From Oscillospiraceae bacterium (GTDB lineage: Bacteria; Bacillota; Clostridia; Oscillospirales; Oscillospiraceae), in NCBI GenBank assembly GCA_017620315.1, contig JAFZQQ010000246.1, positions 1 through 9,785 of the forward strand: 9,785 bases of DNA, read 5' to 3'. Both the position numbers and the translations under genes were made by a program. The number at the start of each line of letters is the position of its first letter. The stretch's first letter is position 1. Under the pieces are notes generated by a model. That model made no database searches. It was not told the origin of the DNA and saw nothing but the letters and a program-made list of their open reading frames with translations. Of this stretch, positions 1 through 7,272 are shown piece after piece.

Positions 1-1
1 C

Positions 2-3000
2 GGCTATGTCCTCAAGGTCAGCGGCGAGCTGACGATCACGGACAGCAGCGCAACGTCGCAGGACCCCGGCGGCGACGGCAAGATCAAGGGCGGCAACAAC
101 CTCGCGACGGAAACCGGCGACAGCGGCGGCAACGGCGGCGGCCTGTACGTCTACGGCGGCAGCGTCACCATGGAGTCCGGCAGCATCGAAGAGAATGTGG
201 CTTACGGCGGCGGCGGCAGCGTGTATCTGGCCAACAACGGCACATTCACCCTGAATCAGGGCTATCTCGCCAACAGCCTTGCCCACAACGGCGGCGGCGT
301 ATATATCGAAAGCGGCACGCTGACCATGAACGGCGGTTCTATTACCGGCAACGCCGCTCACTTCGGCAGCGGCGGCGGCGTGTACATGGAGGGCGGCTCC
401 TTCGTGATGAACGAAGGCAACCTGGGCTCAAACTACATCGGCGACTGGGGCTTCACCGGGCTCTCTTCCACAGGGACCAGCAACGGCGGCGGCGTGTACG
501 TCGGCGGCGGCACACTCACCCTGAATTACGGCGTGATAGCATACAACGGAATAAACACCTATACAGGACTCACGACCGCTCACGGCGGCGGCGTGTACGT
601 CGCGTCCGGCGGCACGATCCGGTTCGGCGCGCCCGCGAGGCCAACGGACAGCCTGTCGATCCAGAGCAACCTAAATGAGCTGGTAAACAGAGAAAATGAC
701 GATCACTATGATGATCTGTATCTGCCCAAGGGAAAGACCATCCAGTTCATCGGCGCGGCGGGACAGGCCGATGATCCGCGTGTCGCCGTGACGCTTGCGA
801 GCGACTATGGAAGCGGCGCGTTCACGAGCGGCTGGAAAACAAACATGGGCACCGCGGACCCGACGGCATTCTTTATCTGCAACGACCCGAACAGGAGCAT
901 CCTGCTCTCCGGCGACGAGGTGGCCGTCGCCTCGCCGTGGGCGCTGCTGCAAAGCAAGCTGTCGGCGGGCGGAAGCGTGGAGCTGACGAAGGACGTTACG
1001 GCGGACGAGAGCGACGTCGCGCTTGTCATCCCCGAGGGCAAGACCGTCACGCTCGACCTTGCGGGCCATACGATCAGCCGCGGCATTTCGGGCTTTGAGC
1101 AGCCGGGCGAGCCGGCTACGGACCCTGACAAGGCAAAGGAGGACGGCTACGTCATCAAGATCCTCGGCACACTGGCCATCATCGACTCCAGCGTGTCGCA
1201 GGACCCGCCCTACGGCTCCGGCATGATCCGCGGCGGCAACAACACCGGCTACGGCGGCGGCGTGTATGTCGCCGGCGGCGGCGCGCTCACGCTCAACTCC
1301 GGCAGCATCTGCGAAAACATCTCCTACAGCGGAGGCGGCGGCGTGTACGTCGCGCTCAACGGCACGTTCACCATGAGTGGAGGCTCTGTCGCCACCAATT
1401 ATTCCAAATACGGCGCAGGCGTGTACGTCGGAGGCGCCTTCACGATGACCGGCGGCATAATCGCCGACTGCGGCTGCGAGCGAGGCTACGGCGCGGGCGT
1501 GTACATTACCAGCGGCAATTTCAAACTGTCCGGCGGCTCGATAACCGCCAACGCCATAGGCAGCTTCGGACTCACCGTCGATACTCCCTCGTCCGACTTC
1601 AAGGGCGGCGGCGTGTACCAGACGTCCGGCACGTTCACCATTACCAGCGGCAGTATCCAAAGCAATATAATCAACCTTGACGGCAGCGCCGCGGGCGCAG
1701 GCGTGTACGTCAACGGCGGTACGTTCAGCCTCGGCGGCACATCTGCCTCTGAAACGAAAAAAATCACGATATCGGGCAACAGCGACACCAGCGGCTCCAA
1801 CCTGTATCTGGCCGCGGGAACGACCGTCAAAATCGCCGGTGAGTTCCCGGAGCAGGACGAATTCAGCCGGTCGAACATCTGTCTGACGCTCGCGAGCGAC
1901 CATAGAGGCGGCGCTTTTACCGACGGCTGGAGCAGCAGCGGTATCGACGACCCAGCAAGCGTGTTCTCCTGCGACGACAGCAGCTGCTCCATCCAGTCAA
2001 GCGGCGGCGAGGCTGTGCTTGCCTATAAGGTCGACGACTGGACCGGGCTGAAAACCGCGTTGGGATCCGGCTGCAATGCGGTGCTGGACGCCAATATCAC
2101 GGCGGAGCCCGGCGAGCTTCTGGAAATCGCCTCCAACGCGGTCTGCGTGCTCGACCTCAACGGTCACTATATTCTTGGAAACGACAAGGAGTCCGATAAG
2201 TCTAAACGCACTGTTCTGGCAGAGGTTTTCGGCAAGCTGACGCTTGAAGACAGCGGCGACGGCACGGCGACGCACTACGGCTATTGGCAGACGGACGATA
2301 CCAGGACAGAGGGCGAAAAAAGGTATTATGTGCTGACGGATACACAGCCCGGCTCCGGCACTGACTACGATACCTTTACCGGCGGTGTGATGGCGGGAGG
2401 CTCCGGCATCACCAACTCCGGAACCGGCGGAGGAGTTTGCGTCAAAAACGGCACGTTCACGATAAACGGCGGCAGCATCGCCGGCTGCTCCGCCGGCGGA
2501 AACGACTGCTCGGGCGGCGCCATTTACGCATCAAATGCAACGCTCATTATGAACGGCGGCAGGATCGTCAACAACTCCGCGTGCAAGGACGGCGGCGGCA
2601 TTTGCGTTGATGGCGGCGCGTTCACAATGAACGGTGGCACAATATCCGGCAACTCCTCGCTGAAGGCAAGCCCTGACGGCCTCGGCGGCAATGGCGGCGG
2701 AGTATCGGTCTATTCAGACAGCAACGGGCTCAACGGCGTGTTCACGATGAACGGCGGCACGATATCCGGCAACACCGCTGACAATGGCGGCGGCGTGTGG
2801 ATCGGCGCGAGCTCCACATTCCGTGTCTCAGGCACCCCCACGGTCACGGGAAACACTGTGAGCAGCAAAGCGAGTAACATCTGTTTGGTCTCCGGCGATG
2901 ATGCAAAAGCCGTTGTCACCATCTACGGTGGCCTGACCGACGGCGCGGCCTTCGGCGTTACAGCGGCGGCGGGAGGGTTTACAAGCGGCTGGTCGGAAAA

Positions 3001-3100
3001 AATGCCGAGCAGCGCGTCTCCCTCCAGCTTCTTCACCAGCGACTCCGACGATTTCATCATCGTGCTGAGCGGAAGCGAAGCCGCGCTGCTGGAAATACCC
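2..3100 (+). repeat. Three large beta-helix modules, about 1.06-1.1 kb each
   Basis: The coding sequence repeats at two scales. The large modules each open with a segment ending in a LDLAGHTI or LDLNGHYI motif, followed by a (K/E)(I/V).G.L.I.DS strand, then many beta-helix rungs, and close with FTSGW or FTDGW followed by a conserved tail (FFxxxD...I..SG.EA). Boundaries by the Trp codons at 938 and 2039 give lengths of 1101 and 1062 bp for modules 2 and 3; module 1 is cut by the window start. Within each module the short rung GGxGVYV recurs, with GGC-rich codons that make the DNA itself repetitive (ggcggcggcgtgtac). Confidence 0.85.
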
Positions 3101-4933
3101 GAAACACCCTCCGCGACCTTTGAGGCGACAGGCGCGGACAGTGGCACGCTGACAAGCCTCGTTGCGAACGCGTCCTACACGATATCCGGCGCGGGGCTTT
3201 CCGCGAGCAGCGTCACCGCCGACGCGAACGGAGCGTATTCGATCGACTCCGGGCTTACTAAGGGTACGCTTTCCATCAAAAAGAACGGCAACGGCTCGAC
3301 CACGAACGACAGCGACGCGCAGACCATCACCGTCGGCAAGGCGGCAACGCCGAGCCTCACGGTCACGCAGCCCTCCGTAATCAACGGCAAGGGCACCGTC
3401 GCCACGACGACGGCGCACGAGTACAGCGCGGATGACGGCGCGAGCTGGAAGGACTGCGAAGAGAATCAGATGTTCGCCGTGGGCAGCTATCTCATCCGCG
3501 TCAAGGCGGACGGCACGACGCTTGCCTCCGGCGCGCAGAGCGTCACGATCAGCGAATATGACCCCACGAAGGAGGCCACGCCTTCGGCGACATTCACCGC
3601 TGCGGGACCGGACAGCGGTACGCTGACGAACCTCGTCGCGAACGCGTCCTACACGATATCCGGCGCGGGACTCTCCGAAACGACGGTCACCGCCGACGCA
3701 AACGGAGCGTATACGATTGCCTCCGGGCTTGCAAAGGGTACGCTTTCGCTCAGGAAGAACGGCAACGGCTCGACCACGAACGACAGCGACCCGCAATCCA
3801 TTTCCGTAGACAAGGCGGCAAAACCGAGTCTCACAGTCACGCAGCCGGGCGTCATCAACGGCAAGGGCACCGTCGCCACGACGACAGCGCACGAGTACAG
3901 CGCAGACGACGGCGCGACCTGGACGGACTGCGAAAAGGATCAGACGCTTGCCGCGGGCAGCTATCTCATCCGCGTCAAGGCAAACGGCACAACGCTTGCC
4001 TCCGACACGCAGAGCGTCACGATCAGCGAGTATGATCCCTCGAAGGAGGCCACGCCCACAGCGACGTTCACTGCCACAGGCTATGACACGGGCACGCTCT
4101 CCGGTGTCACGAGCGGCATGAAGTATCAAATCGGCAACGGCGAGTGGAAGGATATCGAAAGCAGTGACGATATCGAGCTCACCGGTCTGGTCCCCTGCAC
4201 GATCTCAGTCGTGAAGAAGGGCGACGGCTTGACCAGGAACGACAGCGACCCGCAGAAGATCGACGTCACCCGCGCGAAGACGCCGTCCGGTCTCGGGAAA
4301 ACGGACTGCACGACCTTCGAAAACAACGACGGCACGATCTCCGGCGTCACGACGGCAATGGAGTACAAAATGTCTGACGGCGAGTGGGCGGCTGTTAACG
4401 GTGCTGCGGTCACGGATCTTACCCCCGGCGCCTATTACATCCGCGTCAGGGCAAACGGCGCAACGCTTGCCTCCGACGCGCAGAGCGTCACGATCGGCGA
4501 GTACGACCCGTCGGCCACGGTGATCGATTCCGGGTCTTGCGGCGACGGCGTTGTCTGGGAGCTGCGCAGCGACGGTACGCTGTTTGTCACCGGCAGCGGC
4601 AAAATGGCCGATTACGCGGCAGGTACCGCGCCGTGGTACAAGTACCGCGATCTGATCGAGACCGTGGAGCTTGAGACCGGCGTTACACACGTCGGAAGCT
4701 ATGCGTTCTACGCCTGCGGCGCGATCAGGCACGTTTCCTTCTGCGGCTCCGACGTCAGCATCGGCAAATATGCCTTTGCCTACTGCATTGCGCTTGAGTC
4801 GACCTCGATCGGCAACAGGGTCTCGTCGATAGACACGGCAGGCTTCTACGCCTGCTTCCGTCTCGGGAGCCTGCGCCCGGAGGCTCCGAGCATCGGCGCA
4901 AGGGCATTTGAGCTGTGCGGCATAGACAAATAA
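2..4933 (+). CDS. Giant beta-helix / BspA-type LRR surface protein (3' part; 5' end outside window)
   Basis: The frame is open from the first bases of the window to TAA at 4931-4933, giving at least 1643 residues; the ATG at 170 is internal, because the same repeat pattern (GGGLYVYGGSVTM) already runs before it. Domains in order: three Gly-rich modules (about 2-937, 938-2038, 2039-3100) with some 17 rungs of the type GGGVYV..GTFTMNGGSI..N, typical of right-handed parallel beta-helices (pectin-lyase fold); three tandem repeats (3104-4516); then a C-terminal block with BspA-type leucine-rich repeat signatures (VGSYAFYAC, IGKYAFAYC, IGARAFELC). Such proteins in Clostridia are usually exported and thought to bind host or microbial surfaces. 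The signal peptide would lie upstream of the window, and no LPXTG sortase signal or terminal membrane segment is seen, so anchoring is unknown. The LRR block is short and ends abruptly after about three units. The fold assignment is firm; the adhesion role is inference. Confidence 0.9.
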   Translation, partial: GYVLKVSGELTITDSSATSQDPGGDGKIKGGNNLATETGDSGGNGGGLYVYGGSVTMESGSIEENVAYGGGGSVYLANNGTFTLNQGYLANSLAHNGGGVYIESGTLTMNGGSITGNAAHFGSGGGVYMEGGSFVMNEGNLGSNYIGDWGFTGLSSTGTSNGGGVYVGGGTLTLNYGVIAYNGINTYTGLTTAHGGGVYVASGGTIRFGAPARPTDSLSIQSNLNELVNRENDDHYDDLYLPKGKTIQFIGAAGQADDPRVAVTLASDYGSGAFTSGWKTNMGTADPTAFFICNDPNRSILLSGDEVAVASPWALLQSKLSAGGSVELTKDVTADESDVALVIPEGKTVTLDLAGHTISRGISGFEQPGEPATDPDKAKEDGYVIKILGTLAIIDSSVSQDPPYGSGMIRGGNNTGYGGGVYVAGGGALTLNSGSICENISYSGGGGVYVALNGTFTMSGGSVATNYSKYGAGVYVGGAFTMTGGIIADCGCERGYGAGVYITSGNFKLSGGSITANAIGSFGLTVDTPSSDFKGGGVYQTSGTFTITSGSIQSNIINLDGSAAGAGVYVNGGTFSLGGTSASETKKITISGNSDTSGSNLYLAAGTTVKIAGEFPEQDEFSRSNICLTLASDHRGGAFTDGWSSSGIDDPASVFSCDDSSCSIQSSGGEAVLAYKVDDWTGLKTALGSGCNAVLDANITAEPGELLEIASNAVCVLDLNGHYILGNDKESDKSKRTVLAEVFGKLTLEDSGDGTATHYGYWQTDDTRTEGEKRYYVLTDTQPGSGTDYDTFTGGVMAGGSGITNSGTGGGVCVKNGTFTINGGSIAGCSAGGNDCSGGAIYASNATLIMNGGRIVNNSACKDGGGICVDGGAFTMNGGTISGNSSLKASPDGLGGNGGGVSVYSDSNGLNGVFTMNGGTISGNTADNGGGVWIGASSTFRVSGTPTVTGNTVSSKASNICLVSGDDAKAVVTIYGGLTDGAAFGVTAAAGGFTSGWSEKMPSSASPSSFFTSDSDDFIIVLSGSEAALLEIPETPSATFEATGADSGTLTSLVANASYTISGAGLSASSVTADANGAYSIDSGLTKGTLSIKKNGNGSTTNDSDAQTITVGKAATPSLTVTQPSVINGKGTVATTTAHEYSADDGASWKDCEENQMFAVGSYLIRVKADGTTLASGAQSVTISEYDPTKEATPSATFTAAGPDSGTLTNLVANASYTISGAGLSETTVTADANGAYTIASGLAKGTLSLRKNGNGSTTNDSDPQSISVDKAAKPSLTVTQPGVINGKGTVATTTAHEYSADDGATWTDCEKDQTLAAGSYLIRVKANGTTLASDTQSVTISEYDPSKEATPTATFTATGYDTGTLSGVTSGMKYQIGNGEWKDIESSDDIELTGLVPCTISVVKKGDGLTRNDSDPQKIDVTRAKTPSGLGKTDCTTFENNDGTISGVTTAMEYKMSDGEWAAVNGAAVTDLTPGAYYIRVRANGATLASDAQSVTIGEYDPSATVIDSGSCGDGVVWELRSDGTLFVTGSGKMADYAAGTAPWYKYRDLIETVELETGVTHVGSYAFYACGAIRHVSFCGSDVSIGKYAFAYCIALESTSIGNRVSSIDTAGFYACFRLGSLRPEAPSIGARAFELCGIDK
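3104..4516 (+). repeat. Three tandem 474/474/465-bp coding repeats
   Basis: Units begin at 3104, 3578 and 4052, each with TP(S/T)ATF, and each ends in SVTI(S/G)EYDP. Units 1 and 2 are exactly 158 codons and nearly alike in protein (shared stretches such as LVANASYTISGAGLS and NGKGTVATTTAHEYSADDG). Unit 3 keeps the frame and the ends but differs inside: it carries the SGMKY..GNGEWKDI and TTAMEYKMSDGEW forms. Repeats of the unit 3 kind are common beta-sandwich-like stalk domains in Clostridial surface proteins (recalled, not searched). Units 1 and 2 look like a recent duplication. The period is a multiple of three, so copy number can change without breaking the frame. Confidence 0.85.
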
Positions 4934-4937
4934 GCTT

Positions 4938-4988
4938 TACTAAACAAAAGCTCCATCCGGCGCTGCCGGATGGAGCTTTTGTTTAGTA
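4938..4988. terminator. Bidirectional intrinsic terminator, perfect 23-bp stem
   Basis: Positions 4938-4960 and 4966-4988 are perfect reverse complements around a 5-base loop (cgctg). The GC-rich core (gctccatccgg and its complement) is flanked by aaacaaaa on the left and ttttgttt on the right, so each strand has a GC stem followed by a T-rich tract. It starts 4 bases after the stop of the surface protein and lies 43 bases beyond the stop of the minus-strand 32-residue ORF, so it should end both transcripts. Confidence 0.9.
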
Positions 4989-5031
4989 TCAGTCCATGCT
5001 GCCGGATCATTTTGAGGGGAGCGTTTCCGGC

Positions 5032-5130
5032 TCATTTACTGAGCGCCAACCCCACAAGCAGAAAAAGACCAAGCGGCGGAAATAATGCGATCATGGCACA
5101 TACCAGAATACAAAACAACGCGTCTTTCAT
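5032..5130 (-). CDS. Small hydrophobic membrane peptide, 32 aa
   Basis: An ATG (5128-5130) opens a 32-codon frame ending in TGA (5032-5034). The product begins MKDALFCILVCAMIA and continues as one almost unbroken hydrophobic segment with a central PPLG, ending in a Lys, so a single transmembrane helix or tight helical hairpin is likely. The evidence that it is a gene is a strong Shine-Dalgarno (AAGGAGGA in minus sense, about 5137-5144) 7 bases before the ATG, a promoter-like pair upstream, and a bidirectional terminator just downstream. I do not recognise the family. It could be a membrane regulator, a type I toxin-like peptide or a subunit of a membrane complex; no Lys/Arg-rich tail typical of many toxic peptides is present. 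It lies downstream of, and on the same strand as, the deaminase gene, 181 bases away. Confidence 0.7.
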   Translation of the reverse strand: MKDALFCILVCAMIALFPPLGLFLLVGLALSK

Positions 5131-5208
5131 TGGAAATCCTCCTTCCAGATCCCGTTCTTCTCTCGAATGCTGTTCCAATTGCCTTCTGCGATCCAACTTG
5201 ACTCGCCG

Positions 5209-5236
5209 ATTGTATTGTCTGCTCTTATGTGTCCAA
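5209..5236 (-). promoter_or_regulatory. Candidate sigma-A promoter for the 32-aa peptide gene
   Basis: Read on the minus strand: TTGGAC (5231-5236), 16-bp spacer, TACAAT (5209-5214), about 78 bases before the start codon. The -35 box lies in a short inverted repeat, GTCCA (5231-5235) and TGGAC (5242-5246), that could be an operator. The rest of the 5131-5311 gap shows no other gene. Confidence 0.45.
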
Positions 5237-5311
5237 TTGAGTGGACTTAATGTGCTGTTTTTCAGATTTTTCTGCGGTTCAGGCAGCGTTGAAGGACGTT
5301 ATCCGGCCGGC

Positions 5312-5749
5312 TTATTTGCCTGCCTTGGCCTCGGCATAGCGTTCTTTTCCCCACCAGTTCGGCATCAGCTCTTTCAGGGTGACCGTCTCCCTTTTATCGT
5401 AATCGACCATGATCTCCGTATCTTCATTCGCCTCATTTAGCTGATACAGGAATTCGCGGCAGGCGCCGCAGGGCGTGCCGCTTCCTCCTCCATTCGGCGC
5501 GCTGTCGCGGAATGCGATCAGACGCCTGATCTTTGTCTGTCCGCTGCTTACATACATGTTCAATGCCGCCACACGTTCTGCGCACAAATTCAGCACTCCG
5601 CTGCAGCTCTCAATGCAAAATCCCACATATATCTCTCCGTTCTCCGCCTCCAGCGCGCATACGACATGATGCGCATAGACAAACGGCGAAACATCTTCGG
5701 GATGATATTGCTCCTTTGCCTTTTTATACATTCTTTCCCAAACATCCAT
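5312..5749 (-). CDS. Cytidine-deaminase-fold enzyme (CDA family), substrate uncertain
   Basis: The 145-residue protein has the zinc-dependent deaminase signature: LCAERVAA (Cys56, Glu58 as proton shuttle) and TPCGACRE (Cys94, Cys97), as in tetrameric cytidine deaminases that bind zinc through three Cys. Length fits the family (about 130-150). The expected reaction is hydrolytic deamination of a cytidine-like nucleoside in the cytoplasm for pyrimidine salvage. However, the nucleoside-binding loop, usually N-x-E, reads F-C-I-E-S here (residues 44-48): the Glu stays but the Asn position is Cys, so the substrate may differ; blasticidin-S-deaminase-like activity is an alternative. The start is ATG at 5749, with GGAGGT (5759-5764) 9 bases upstream; a TTG 14 codons earlier (5791) has no such site. 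No clear promoter was found. The gene is divergent from the glycosyltransferase. Confidence 0.85.
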   Translation of the reverse strand: MDVWERMYKKAKEQYHPEDVSPFVYAHHVVCALEAENGEIYVGFCIESCSGVLNLCAERVAALNMYVSSGQTKIRRLIAFRDSAPNGGGSGTPCGACREFLYQLNEANEDTEIMVDYDKRETVTLKELMPNWWGKERYAEAKAGK

Positions 5750-5800
5750 TTGTAAGCTACCTCCGTAAAAATGTTGCGGCACAGCTCCCAATGAAGCGTT

Positions 5801-5896
5801 CCCGCTTGCAGCGGGCGAAGATCGCGGGCGCGCCTCCGATCGGATCCGTCAGCCATTAGAGCACGCCGCCGCAGGCTTGCCAAGTGTGCGGCGGCG
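5801..5896. other. Two GC-rich inverted repeats in the divergent gap
   Basis: The 300-base gap 5750-6049 between the deaminase and glycosyltransferase starts holds no convincing gene. It contains a 6-bp stem with a TGC loop (5801-5806 / 5810-5815), a TCCGATCGGA palindrome (5835-5844), and a 10-bp perfect stem CGCCGCCGCA (5864-5873) with its partner at 5887-5896 and a 13-base loop. None is followed by a T-run on either strand, so they are not typical terminators. They could form structure in the deaminase leader or be regulator sites. Confidence 0.5.
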
Positions 5897-5956
5897 CTTG
5901 ATGCATTCCGTTTCGCCGGCGAATCGCTGTCATCCGCGCAGGACGGAGGGAAACGG

Positions 5957-5984
5957 TTGCATTTTTTCTCCGCTCCCGTATAAT
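5957..5984 (+). promoter_or_regulatory. Sigma-A promoter of the glycosyltransferase gene
   Basis: TTGCAT (5957-5962), 16-bp spacer, consensus TATAAT (5979-5984), about 65 bases before the ATG. The untranslated leader holds a weak TCCCA/TGGGA inverted repeat (5996-6000, 6012-6016). Confidence 0.7.
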
Positions 5985-6049
5985 TCATACAAGTCTCCCA
6001 TAAGCGGATTGTGGGAATGCGACAGGACTATTTTGAGGGGTGAACGAGA

Positions 6050-7219
6050 ATGAAAATTGCATGGTTTTGTGTTCCCGCCCATGGTCACACCAATCCGACG
6101 CTCGGGCTGGTCAAGGCGTTGACCGACGCAGGTCATGAAGTTTTTTACTTTTCCTTTGAGATGCTTCGGGAAAAAATCGAAAACGCCGGGGCGGTATTCA
6201 TTCCCTGTAACGGCTACGATTTTGAGGTGGAGGACAAGGAATACGCCGACCGCGTCGGAAAGGACAAGGCGTTTGCGGTAGAGCTTCTGATTTCGTCAAC
6301 GCTTGCCCTGGGTGAAATGATCTCGGAGAAGCTCGGCGAGCTCCGGCCGGATATCATCGTTTCGGATTCCCTTGCATACTGGGGCAAGCTGGCGGCCATG
6401 AAGCACGGCATCCCCTACATTTCGTCGACCACAACGTTCGCTTTCAACCGTTTCTCCTCGAAGTACATGAATCACGGGATCGGCGAAAAGGTCAAAATGC
6501 TGCTTGCCATGCCGAAGGTCAACCGGCAGATCGGGCGGCTCCGGGAAAACGGTTATCCGGTCAGGGGGCTTTTGGACATCGTTCGGGACGATAACGACAC
6601 AAACACGATCGTCTACACATCGAGATATTTCCAGCCGTGTTCGGAGACGTTTTCGGATAAGTACCGTTTTATAGGCCCCTCCATACGGCCGATCACGCAG
6701 AAATACGAGAAGAAGGCCGTGAAAACGGTCTATATCTCTATGGGTACGATCAATCAAAACCGGGAGTTTTATCGAAACTGCATGGATGCGTTGGGCGGAA
6801 CCGATCATCAGGTCATCCTGTCCATGGGAAGCAATACGGATCACTTCGATCACGTTCCGGAAAATATCCAGATCTATGAGAGCGTGGATCAGATGGCCGT
6901 GCTGTCCATCTCCGACGCATTCATAACCCATTGCGGCATGAACTCCGCGTCGGAGGGCTTGTATTTCGGTGTTCCGCTTATCCTGTTTCCTCAGACGCCC
7001 GAGCAGGACGCGGTGGCCATAAGAGCGGAGGAGCTCGGGGCCGGTCTGAGGCTGCCCTCCATCGGAAAGGACGATATCATGAAAACCGTTTCACGAATTC
7101 TGGAAGATAAGCGTTATAAAGAAGGCGCGGAAAAGGTGTCGAAAAGCTTCAAGGCGTGCGGCGGGACAGCGGAAGCCGCGGCTTTTATCGAGAGCGTCGC
7201 CTCCGGGCGTGAAAAATGA
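6050..7219 (+). CDS. GT1 / MGT-family glycosyltransferase (macrolide-glycosyltransferase-like)
   Basis: This 389-residue protein has the two-domain GT-B layout of UDP-dependent family 1 glycosyltransferases. Its N-terminal acceptor domain opens MKIAWFCVPAHGHTNP, where His13 is the likely catalytic base and Asp106 (in VSDSLAYWG) its partner. The C-terminal donor domain shows the YISMGT strand (228-233) and the sugar-nucleotide-binding signature around 280-322, with THCGMNSASEGLYFGVP and QTPEQD. Length is normal. Relatives (YjiC, OleD/Mgt types) glycosylate small hydrophobic acceptors such as macrolides, flavonoids or other natural products in the cytoplasm; the acceptor here cannot be predicted. 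The ATG is preceded by AGGGGTGA (6036-6043) 6 bases upstream and a consensus promoter, so the gene is its own transcription unit, converging with the acetyltransferases. A resistance or detoxification role is inference. Confidence 0.9.
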   Translation: MKIAWFCVPAHGHTNPTLGLVKALTDAGHEVFYFSFEMLREKIENAGAVFIPCNGYDFEVEDKEYADRVGKDKAFAVELLISSTLALGEMISEKLGELRPDIIVSDSLAYWGKLAAMKHGIPYISSTTTFAFNRFSSKYMNHGIGEKVKMLLAMPKVNRQIGRLRENGYPVRGLLDIVRDDNDTNTIVYTSRYFQPCSETFSDKYRFIGPSIRPITQKYEKKAVKTVYISMGTINQNREFYRNCMDALGGTDHQVILSMGSNTDHFDHVPENIQIYESVDQMAVLSISDAFITHCGMNSASEGLYFGVPLILFPQTPEQDAVAIRAEELGAGLRLPSIGKDDIMKTVSRILEDKRYKEGAEKVSKSFKACGGTAEAAAFIESVASGREK

Positions 7220-7227
7220 GATATGAA

Positions 7228-7272
7228 AAGCTTTTGGGCAGCGGTTCCTTTTGAACCGCTGCCCAAAAGCTT
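7228..7272. terminator. Perfect 20-bp inverted repeat between convergent genes, without T-tracts
   Basis: Positions 7228-7247 and 7253-7272 are perfect reverse complements around a ctttt loop. It begins 8 bases after the glycosyltransferase stop and overlaps the last two bases of the acetyltransferase stop codon (7271-7273). By position it should terminate both transcripts, but the core reads cttttgggc...gcccaaaag: the T-run lies before and the A-run after the stem on both strands, opposite to a usual intrinsic terminator. It may act as a 3' end stabiliser or a weaker terminator. Confidence 0.6.

Noticed and set aside
121..2800. Recurring ggcggcggcgtgtac-type words suggesting a CRISPR or dispersed DNA repeat
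   Set aside because: Spacing is irregular, and the words encode the GGGVYV rung of the beta-helix in one frame, so protein repetition explains them.
671..4129. Long minus-strand open frames (410 residues at 671-1903, 433 residues at 2828-4129) opposite the surface protein gene
   Set aside because: They are Arg/Ala/Val-rich, low-complexity translations of the complement of a GC-biased repetitive gene, with no domain motifs. The plus-strand frame has clear repeated folds.
5174..5240. Three similar words TCCAATTG, TCCAACTTGA and TCCAATTGA upstream of the small peptide gene as operator repeats
   Set aside because: The copies are short, imperfect and irregularly spaced (18 and 40 bases), so chance in an AT-richer stretch cannot be excluded.
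4970..5440. Plus-strand 156-residue frame after the surface protein gene
   Set aside because: It begins inside the terminator stem, has no ribosome binding site and runs opposite the deaminase gene; no recognisable domain.
5750..5791. Longer deaminase start at a TTG codon (5791)
   Set aside because: The ATG at 5749 has GGAGGT at good spacing, and the extra 14 residues read through that site without resembling the family.
5590..5988. Minus-strand 132-residue frame across the deaminase start and the divergent gap
   Set aside because: It overlaps the true deaminase frame in another phase, is Arg-rich and has no ribosome binding site or family motif.
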